Shown here piece after piece: positions 6,361 to 11,803 of a stretch of 11,803 nt of DNA. The position numbers and the translations under genes were made by a program. Position 1 is the first letter of the stretch. Every line of letters begins with the position of its first letter. The stretch spans positions 1 through 11,803 of the forward strand of contig NZ_DAXS01000009.1 of assembly GCF_002506515.1 (NCBI RefSeq), written 5' to 3'. This DNA comes from Caldivirga sp. UBA161. GTDB taxonomy: Archaea; Thermoproteota; Thermoprotei; Thermoproteales; Thermocladiaceae. Below the pieces are notes generated by a model that did not search any database, was not told the origin of the DNA, and saw only the letters and a program-made list of their open reading frames with translations.

Positions 6361-7713
6361 TTAAACAACTCCCCTTATCCTTGGATCCACTAGCCCGTAT
6401 GTTAAATCAGCTATGAAGTTACCTATGATTATTGATATTATTATAACCATGAAAGCCCCCACCGTGGTCATGTAGTCTGAGGTACCTGCAGTCACATTAA
6501 TTAAGTAGCCTAATCCAGGTATTGCGAACATTGATTCAATGAATATACTGTTACCGAAGAGTAAGCCGTAAGAGTAGGCGAGTAACGTTAATTGAGGTAG
6601 TATTGAATTTTTACCAATATATGAATTAAGTATTCTCCTTTCACGTAGGCCCCTAGCCCTAGCGGTTAGGACGTAATCCTCAGTAAGAGTCATCGACGCT
6701 AAGCTCCTCGTTATGAAGACCCAGTTTGGGAACAATATTATATAGTATGAGAGGATTGGTAGAATTAAATGCTTAATAATATCAATGAAGTAAAATATGC
6801 TTAACCCAGGCTTAATCCCCATGGAGTTGATGCCGGCTATGGGCAATACCTTAAGCACCACCCCGAAGACAACTATAAGGGTTAACGCTATTACGTAGGA
6901 TGGAACCGACTGGGCGAAGGCTGCTAAGCCATTAATAAATGAGTCAACGATGCCAGTCCTAGAGGCACTAACTAGGCCAAGTGTGTAGCCTGTTATGAAG
7001 GCGAGGGTTAGGGATATTGACGCTATGGTTATGGTCCAAGGAGCGGCAAGGGCTATTATTTCAGCTACTGGAGCCCCATAGGTTCTTGACCAACCTAAGT
7101 TACCGTGGAGAACCATTAGTAGGAACCTTAGAAAACTATTAACAGGATCCGTTAGGTGGCCTGCACCAGGTACTGCGTGTATTATTAAGAAGGCTATGGC
7201 TAATGCGAAGACTAATTCAGCGAAGAGCATTAGAACTGTCCTAATGGACCAGAGGATTGCCCCAATGGTTCTTTCAGGAAGCTTCCTCTCAAGCTTAGCT
7301 ATGGTTAAGGCAATGTCAGGTAACTTATACTTAACGTAACCTAACCCACTGACAGCAACCTCACTACACTTAGCCTGCTCCTCCTTAAATGCCCTATTAA
7401 CAGCCTCAAGTAGCATTCTCCTATAGGCCTCATCCCTCTTAGCCCTACTAATCACCATTATTAAATCATCCTCAGTGGCCATTCTTGGTACGTAACCTAT
7501 TACTTTATTCAATTCATCAAGATCCATGAATCTTAAGGCCGCACATAGAAGCATGTTATTCACCTCTGCATTACTCTCTAATACTGATTCAATGTACTCC
7601 TTAGAGAAGCCTAAGTCTTGTAGATCAATACCCTTATCAAGTATATGCTGTATAATCTTACGCCTAGCATTAGAGTCCACTAATGCCATGTCCAATAAAT
7701 CGCAGTCAACCAT
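6361..7713 (-). CDS. DppB-type ABC transporter permease with extra N-terminal domain
   Basis: A 450-residue membrane protein whose residues from about 150 onward match the DppB/OppB permease family of peptide and oligosaccharide ABC importers. The first membrane helix (about 156-181) ends in HAVPGAG; HGNLGWSRTYGAPV (203-216) matches the G-D-L-G-x-S block; the EAA coupling loop is EDYVLTARARGLRERRIL (345-362), and FAIPGLGYL (396-404) and YGLVDPRIRG (439-448) are the usual ending. Six membrane segments are expected. Two things are odd. Residues 1-150 form a soluble, charged, mostly helical region absent from ordinary DppB proteins of about 320-340 residues. The external loop after helix 1 is about 30-35 residues shorter than usual. 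No partner permease, ATPase or binding protein lies in the window, and both neighbours are on the other strand, so the gene stands alone. ATG 7713 is supported by AGGAG at 7716-7720 and a TATA box upstream. Confidence 0.85.
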   Translation of the reverse strand: MVDCDLLDMALVDSNARRKIIQHILDKGIDLQDLGFSKEYIESVLESNAEVNNMLLCAALRFMDLDELNKVIGYVPRMATEDDLIMVISRAKRDEAYRRMLLEAVNRAFKEEQAKCSEVAVSGLGYVKYKLPDIALTIAKLERKLPERTIGAILWSIRTVLMLFAELVFALAIAFLIIHAVPGAGHLTDPVNSFLRFLLMVLHGNLGWSRTYGAPVAEIIALAAPWTITIASISLTLAFITGYTLGLVSASRTGIVDSFINGLAAFAQSVPSYVIALTLIVVFGVVLKVLPIAGINSMGIKPGLSIFYFIDIIKHLILPILSYYIILFPNWVFITRSLASMTLTEDYVLTARARGLRERRILNSYIGKNSILPQLTLLAYSYGLLFGNSIFIESMFAIPGLGYLINVTAGTSDYMTTVGAFMVIIISIIIGNFIADLTYGLVDPRIRGVV

Positions 7714-7736
7714 TACTCCTAAAGTAAATTAATGCC

Positions 7737-7747
7737 TTATATTTAAG
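7737..7747 (-). promoter_or_regulatory. TATA box and AGGAG before the permease
   Basis: On the minus strand CTTAAATATAA is centred about 29 bp before ATG 7713, predicting a start near 7716-7717. AGGAG (7716-7720) sits two bases before the ATG, which is closer than usual for ribosome binding, so its role is unclear. Confidence 0.5.
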
Positions 7748-7824
7748 TCTTAACCCATTTCTATAATTAAATTTCTCTTAAATTAACCTCGCCTAAGCCC
7801 ATTAATGATTAACCGACTGAAACC

Positions 7825-7832
7825 CTTATTAA
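7825..7832 (+). promoter_or_regulatory. TATA box of the DNA polymerase gene
   Basis: CTTATTAA is centred about 25 bp before GTG 7854, so the polymerase message should start at its first codon. The nearest in-frame stop is at 7830-7832 and no other start codon lies between, which fixes the GTG. The 140-bp region between here and the permease holds both divergent promoters and nothing else I can identify. Confidence 0.55.
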
Positions 7833-7853
7833 CTTTCCAGCAACTGTAAACTT

Positions 7854-10469
7854 GTGCCTAAGGATGAGTTAGATAAAGTTGATGAACAGGAGGAACAGGA
7901 GATTGAGGAGTCCAGTGAGGAGTATATTCAGGAAAGCGCCATATCTGCGGAAACACCCACAAGTACACCTCCCAGTATATTAATTGACGTAACCTACGAT
8001 GGTAAAGCCGGTAAGGCACTAGTAAAGCTTTACGACTTCATGAATGATAGAATCTACTTCTGGTACGATAACACTGGTCATAAACCATATTTAATAACTG
8101 ATATACCACCTGATGAATTAATTACTAATTATAAGTCAATACTAAGACTTAAGGGTTTTGACCACATTGATACTGAGGTCAAGTTTAATCCACTTGAATT
8201 AAATAGTAAAACCTATACCGTGGTCTATGCTAAGGATCCATTAACAATAGGTGGTGGTAGGGAATCCATTAGGGATATTATACCTAGGGCTTGGGAGGCT
8301 AGGATTAAGTACCACTTATCCTACATATATGATAACGGCCTAGTACCAGGCATGTTCTATAGGATTGAGAATGGTAAGTTAATGCCGGTTAATGTTGATG
8401 TACCAGGCGAGATCCAGAAGCTTGGGGAGGAGTTGTATGCTAATGATGAGGATTACTTGAAGGCCTTCAGGGAATGGTTACCCCTATTTCAAGCACCTAT
8501 ACCACCCTTGAAGAGGATTGCCATAGACATTGAGGTTTATACCCCCCAAGAGAATAAGATACCTAATCCTAAGGAGGCCTTGTATGAAATAATTTCAATA
8601 GGCCTAGCTGGAAGTGACGGGCTTAAGAGGGTTCTAGTTCTTAGAAGACCTGAAATATCAATGAATGCCGATGATCAAGGCATGCTGTTGAGTGATGATG
8701 TTGAAGTAATGTTTTTCGATAATGAGAGGGACCTCTTGAAGGAATTCTTCAAGACCATAATGGCTTACCCAATATTAGTCACCTTCAACGGCGACTCCTT
8801 CGACTTAACCTATATCTACAATAGGGCACTTAAATTAGGCTTCAGGAAGGAGGAGTTACCCATAATCCTAACGAGGGATGGCGAGGCAAGGTATGTGCTT
8901 GGCGTTCATATTGATCTATATAAGTTCTTCAACATTAGGGCTGTTGAAGTCTACGCCTTTGGCGGCAAGTACTCAAGTGGTGAGAAGACTCTTGACGCCA
9001 TAGCAAGTGCATTACTGGGTATTTCCAAGGTTGAGAGGGAGAAGCCCATTAGTGAAATGAACTATGTTGAATTAGTCAACTACAATTTCAGGGATGCATT
9101 ACTAACCCTTTACTTAACTACATTCAATAATGAATTAGTTATGAGGTTAATAGTACTGCTAGCTAGGATATCGAAGACTCCACTTAACGATGTTTCAAGA
9201 TACCAAGTCTCGGCTTGGATAAGGAATATGGTGTACTTCGAACATAGGAGGAGGGGTTGGTTAATACCTAATAAGGAGGATGTGATTAATGCTAAGGGTT
9301 CAGTGGCCACTAAGGCTATAATTAAGAATAAGAAGTATGCAGGTGCCATTGTTATAGAGCCCATTGCTGGTATATACCCAGACGTGTATGTACTTGACTT
9401 CGCAAGCCTATACCCATCAATAATAAAGAGGTGGAACTTATCCTATGAAACAGTCAGGTGCCCTGATGAGAAGCAGGCTAATGATCCAAGAAATAGGCCT
9501 GCCCCAACCCTACCTCACTGGGTTTGCACAAACATGAGGGGTTTAACATCACTACTAGTTGGATTACTTAGGGATATGAGGGTTTACGTGTATAAGAAGC
9601 TGGCTAAGGGTGATAAGGATCCAAGGCAGAGGGACTACTATAATGTTGTTCAAGCAGCTTTAAAGGTATTCATAAACGCCTCCTACGGAGTCTTTGGTGC
9701 TGAAATATTCCCATTATACTGCCCTCCATTAGCGGAATTAGTTACTGCTCTAGGCAGGTTGGCGATAACTAAGACTATAATTAAGGCTCTTGACTTAGGT
9801 CTAACACCAATATACGGTGATACAGATAGCCTATTCTTATACAATCCCAGTAAGGATAAGCTTGAGGAGATGATAAACTGGGTTAAAGATGAGATGGGTA
9901 TTGACATTGAGTTGGATAAGGCATATAGGATACTTGCCTTAAGCGGTAGGAAGAAGAACTACGCAGGTATACTTCAAGATGGTTCAGTGGATATGAAGGG
10001 GCTTGTGGGTAAGAAGAGGAATACCCCAGATATAGCTAAGGATGCCGTTAAGGATGTAATACACCTCTTTAGTACAATAAGTAATATTAATGATGTTGAG
10101 AAGGTTACTGAAGCTATTAAGGAGCGTGTGAGGGAGTATTACATAATGATTAAGAATAAGGATGTACCATTGGATAAGCTTGCTGTTAAAATGGCTATAA
10201 ATAAGCCAATAAGTGAATACACTAAGAACACTCCACAGCATGTTAAGGCAGCGGAATTATTAAGTAAGTATGGTGTTAAGCCCGGCCCTGGTGACATAAT
10301 ATTCTTCGTTAAGACTAATACTAGGGAGGGTGTTAAGCCAGTTCAGCTAGCTAGAATTGATGAAATAGACTCGGATAAGTACGTTGAATACTTAAGAACG
10401 TCGCTGGAGCAAATACTTGATGCGTTAGGCATACCCTTTGAAAATATTGTTGGATCAAAGCTAATGTAG
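7854..10469 (+). CDS. polB1: DNA polymerase PolB1 (Dpo1), family B
   Basis: The replicative family B DNA polymerase of crenarchaea, 871 residues, close in length to Sulfolobus PolB1 (about 882) and collinear with it as I remember that sequence. An acidic, probably disordered tail (1-40) precedes the N-terminal domain. The proofreading exonuclease has all three motifs: AIDIEVYTP (223-231; D225, E227), FNGDSFDLTYI (311-321; D317) and YNFRD (410-414; D414). The polymerase has motif A DFASLYPSII (515-524), motif B K604 to YGVFG with N608 and Y611, motif C YGDTDS (654-659; D656, D658) and the KKNYAG block (700-705). The conserved PolB1 stretch KNTPQHVKAA (791-800) lies in the thumb. Polymerase and exonuclease should both be active and no intein is present. 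C536 and C558 lie where the Sulfolobus enzyme also has cysteines. The C-terminus ends about ten residues early, and no PCNA-binding box is visible. The start is GTG with a leaderless promoter. Confidence 0.96.
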   Translation: MPKDELDKVDEQEEQEIEESSEEYIQESAISAETPTSTPPSILIDVTYDGKAGKALVKLYDFMNDRIYFWYDNTGHKPYLITDIPPDELITNYKSILRLKGFDHIDTEVKFNPLELNSKTYTVVYAKDPLTIGGGRESIRDIIPRAWEARIKYHLSYIYDNGLVPGMFYRIENGKLMPVNVDVPGEIQKLGEELYANDEDYLKAFREWLPLFQAPIPPLKRIAIDIEVYTPQENKIPNPKEALYEIISIGLAGSDGLKRVLVLRRPEISMNADDQGMLLSDDVEVMFFDNERDLLKEFFKTIMAYPILVTFNGDSFDLTYIYNRALKLGFRKEELPIILTRDGEARYVLGVHIDLYKFFNIRAVEVYAFGGKYSSGEKTLDAIASALLGISKVEREKPISEMNYVELVNYNFRDALLTLYLTTFNNELVMRLIVLLARISKTPLNDVSRYQVSAWIRNMVYFEHRRRGWLIPNKEDVINAKGSVATKAIIKNKKYAGAIVIEPIAGIYPDVYVLDFASLYPSIIKRWNLSYETVRCPDEKQANDPRNRPAPTLPHWVCTNMRGLTSLLVGLLRDMRVYVYKKLAKGDKDPRQRDYYNVVQAALKVFINASYGVFGAEIFPLYCPPLAELVTALGRLAITKTIIKALDLGLTPIYGDTDSLFLYNPSKDKLEEMINWVKDEMGIDIELDKAYRILALSGRKKNYAGILQDGSVDMKGLVGKKRNTPDIAKDAVKDVIHLFSTISNINDVEKVTEAIKERVREYYIMIKNKDVPLDKLAVKMAINKPISEYTKNTPQHVKAAELLSKYGVKPGPGDIIFFVKTNTREGVKPVQLARIDEIDSDKYVEYLRTSLEQILDALGIPFENIVGSKLM

Positions 10470-10481
10470 AGGCCGCATAAC

Positions 10482-10490
10482 GTTTATTAA
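10482..10490 (+). promoter_or_regulatory. TATA box of the aldo/keto reductase gene
   Basis: GTTTATTAA is centred 28 bp before ATG 10514 in the 44-bp gap after the polymerase gene. It gives the reductase its own, nearly leaderless, promoter, so it need not be co-transcribed with the polymerase. Confidence 0.5.
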
Positions 10491-10513
10491 CCCACATAAG
10501 GCATTGCTAAATT

Positions 10514-11461
10514 ATGGAATATGTGTCCTTAGGTAAAACAGGGTTAAAAATATCGCTCATTGGTTTAGGTGCATGGCAATTCGGTGGAGATGCATGGGGC
10601 CCATATGAGTACCATGTAGCTAAGACCGTGATAAGTAAGGCTATTGAAGTGGGCATTAACTTCATAGATACAGCGGCAGTCTACGGTAGGGGTAGGAGTG
10701 AGGAGTTTGTTGGTAGGGCCATTAAGGAACTTGGCCTTAAGGATCAAGTTATTATAGCCACTAAGGTGCCTGGTGATTGGCATAGATATGATGACGTAAT
10801 TAAGGCTGCACATAGGAGTAGGGAACGCCTTGGCGTTGATGTAATAGATTTACTTCAACTACATTGGCCAGCAGCATGGTTAAACACGCCTGTATGCGAA
10901 ACAATGAAGGCTATGGAGAAGCTTGTTAATGATGGGGTGATAAGGTATATTGGAGTCAGTAACTACCTGCCTCCACTCCTTGATTATGCTAGGAAATGCT
11001 TATCTAAGGCTGACATAGTGAGTACTCAGAATAGGTATAGTATAGTTGAAAGGGAGGTTGAGAAGGAGATTCTTCCATACGTCCAGAAGGAGGGCTTAAC
11101 CTTAATAGCGTGGAGCCCATTAGCCAAGGGGATCGTCACCGGTAAGTATAGCCTTGAGAATAGGCCTAAGAATGACCTAAGGGCAGGGGATCCATTATTC
11201 ATGGAAGATAACTTTAAGGAAATAAGCAGTAAACTAGTTCCAGTGATAAGGGAGGTTGCATCTAAGTATGGTAAAACGCCGGCTCAAGTGGCATTGAATT
11301 GGTTAATAATGCATCCGAACGTTGTACCAATACCAGGAGCTAGGAGTGCTGAGCAGGTTGAGGAGAATGCGGGGGCGGCTGGATGGAGGATGAGTGAGGA
11401 TGATTTCTTAAAATTGACGAGGGCCAGCGATTCACTTAAGATAAGTTACGTAAACTTCTAG
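10514..11461 (+). CDS. Aldo/keto reductase
   Basis: A 315-residue NADPH-dependent oxidoreductase with the family's (beta/alpha)8 barrel layout and usual length, reducing aldehydes or ketones to alcohols in the cytoplasm. The catalytic tetrad is visible: D52 and Y57 in FIDTAAVYGRGRSEE, K84 in IIATKV and H117 in LLQLHWP. Other hallmarks are GLGAWQFGG (17-25), IRYIGVSNY near the middle, WSPLAKGIVTGKY on the seventh strand, and the cofactor-binding end VVPIPGARSAEQVEENAGA. The pattern resembles the bacterial/archaeal general-type reductases and not the potassium-channel beta subunits. Substrate is unknown. ATG 10514 fits the TATA box. A second, related reductase lies tail to tail just downstream, suggesting an inverted duplication. 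Confidence 0.92.
   Translation: MEYVSLGKTGLKISLIGLGAWQFGGDAWGPYEYHVAKTVISKAIEVGINFIDTAAVYGRGRSEEFVGRAIKELGLKDQVIIATKVPGDWHRYDDVIKAAHRSRERLGVDVIDLLQLHWPAAWLNTPVCETMKAMEKLVNDGVIRYIGVSNYLPPLLDYARKCLSKADIVSTQNRYSIVEREVEKEILPYVQKEGLTLIAWSPLAKGIVTGKYSLENRPKNDLRAGDPLFMEDNFKEISSKLVPVIREVASKYGKTPAQVALNWLIMHPNVVPIPGARSAEQVEENAGAAGWRMSEDDFLKLTRASDSLKISYVNF
11264..11309. repeat. Inverted near-copy shared by the two reductase genes
   Basis: These 46 bases match the reverse complement of 11745-11790 at about 40 positions. Both encode the conserved KYGKTPAQVALNWLI region, so shared coding ancestry explains the match. The two copies face each other with about 435 bp between them. Confidence 0.7.
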
Positions 11462-11498
11462 CATTCAGAGCAGGTCAGTTTCATCAGTAATCAGCCGC

Positions 11499-11510
11499 TT
11501 TATTTTCCTC
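11499..11510 (+). terminator. T-rich tract after the aldo/keto reductase
   Basis: TTTATTTTCCTC follows the reductase stop codon by about 40 bases, and its pyrimidine richness fits an archaeal terminator. The remainder of the 152-bp gap (11462-11613) contains a TATA-like TTTTATAA at 11536-11543, followed by a 16-codon reading frame at 11562-11612 that I do not count as a gene. Confidence 0.4.
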
Positions 11511-11613
11511 ACTGAAGCCTAAATGCCTAAGGTACTTTTATAATTTCCCATAATGCCTTAAATGAAAATCGCTTGGATGCTTAGGATTAACCATTGGTGG
11601 TTCGCTAAGTAAT

Positions 11614-11803
11614 TTATCTTATTGGGTATGCTTGTTCTAGTTGTTTTTGGTCTTCTTGGCTTATTCTCCATCCTAATGCTCCTAGGTTTTCCCTTAAATG
11701 CTCCTCCCTTGTGGCTTTTGGTATTGCTACTGTGTTTGGTTTGCTTATTAACCAGTTTAATGCCACTTGCGCTGGTGTTTTACCGTACTTCTCGGCAATA
11801 CTC
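11614..11803 (-). CDS. Second aldo/keto reductase, C-terminal fragment (cut by window edge)
   Basis: The minus strand from the window edge to TAA at 11614-11616 encodes 62 residues of the C-terminal end of an aldo/keto reductase. KYGKTPAQVALNWLI is the helix before the last barrel strand, TVAIPKATREEHLRENLGAL is the cofactor-binding segment with its S/T-R/K-x-x-x-x-x-x-E-N pattern, and WRISQEDQKQLEQAY is the final helix. It is clearly related to the complete reductase at 10514-11461 but not identical: the IPKAT version here differs from IPGAR there, so they are paralogues that may prefer different substrates. The rest of the gene lies to the right of the window. No stop or frameshift interrupts the visible part. 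Confidence 0.9.
   Translation of the reverse strand, partial: SIAEKYGKTPAQVALNWLISKPNTVAIPKATREEHLRENLGALGWRISQEDQKQLEQAYPIR

Noticed and set aside
9110..10241. Minus-strand open frames inside the polymerase gene
   Set aside because: They are antisense to conserved polymerase motifs and show no family features of their own.
11461..11520. Box C/D small RNA in the reductase gap (minus strand has CTGATGA and several CTGA)
   Set aside because: The C-like and D-like boxes are only a few bases apart and do not have the C-D'-C'-D spacing needed for guide sequences.
1..11803. tRNA, rRNA, CRISPR array, transposon or integration site
   Set aside because: By eye I found no T-loop/acceptor combination, no evenly spaced direct repeats, and no transposase or integrase motifs. 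A covariance-model scan was not possible here.

Overview
The window looks like chromosomal DNA from a hyperthermophilic crenarchaeon of the Thermoproteales, probably close to Caldivirga or Vulcanisaeta (genus is a low-confidence guess). The grounds are: a family B DNA polymerase that aligns along its whole length with Sulfolobus PolB1/Dpo1 as I remember it, TrmB-type and archaeal winged-helix regulators, a siroheme-decarboxylase of the alternative haem pathway, heavy use of AGG for arginine, moderate A+T richness, and archaeal TATA boxes about 25-30 bp before most start codons. Several genes therefore appear to be leaderless or nearly so, and three or more start with GTG.

Layout, left to right. 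1-204 is an AT-rich spacer with a T-tract and the promoter of a TrmB-family regulator (205-954, +). Convergent to it is a RimK-type ATP-grasp amino-acid ligase (977-1852, -). Next on the minus strand are a single-chain AhbA/AhbB-type siroheme decarboxylase (2009-3025) and a small protein of unknown function (3126-3476). Divergent from that is a major facilitator transporter (3657-4883, +), whose 3' end overlaps by 36 bp with a convergent PfkB sugar kinase (4848-5807, -). The kinase shares a 97-bp divergent promoter region with a winged-helix regulator (5905-6333, +). That regulator converges on a lone DppB-type ABC permease with an unusual soluble N-terminal extension (6361-7713, -). Divergent from the permease is PolB1 (7854-10469, +), followed by an aldo/keto reductase (10514-11461, +). 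The last 190 bases hold the C-terminus of a second, convergent aldo/keto reductase (11614 to beyond 11803, -).

The genes do not form one pathway. Nearly every gene has its own promoter and the strand changes often, which is typical of compact crenarchaeal housekeeping/accessory mosaics. Possible functional links are limited to haem formation (AhbAB), and sugar uptake and use (TrmB regulator, MFS transporter, PfkB kinase, winged-helix regulator). I see no insertion sequence, tRNA, rRNA, CRISPR array, toxin-antitoxin pair or defence cassette. The most interesting items are the fused siroheme decarboxylase with a perfect inverted repeat across its promoter, the orphan permease with its extra domain, the unresolved start of the ATP-grasp gene, and PolB1 without a visible PCNA-binding motif at either end.
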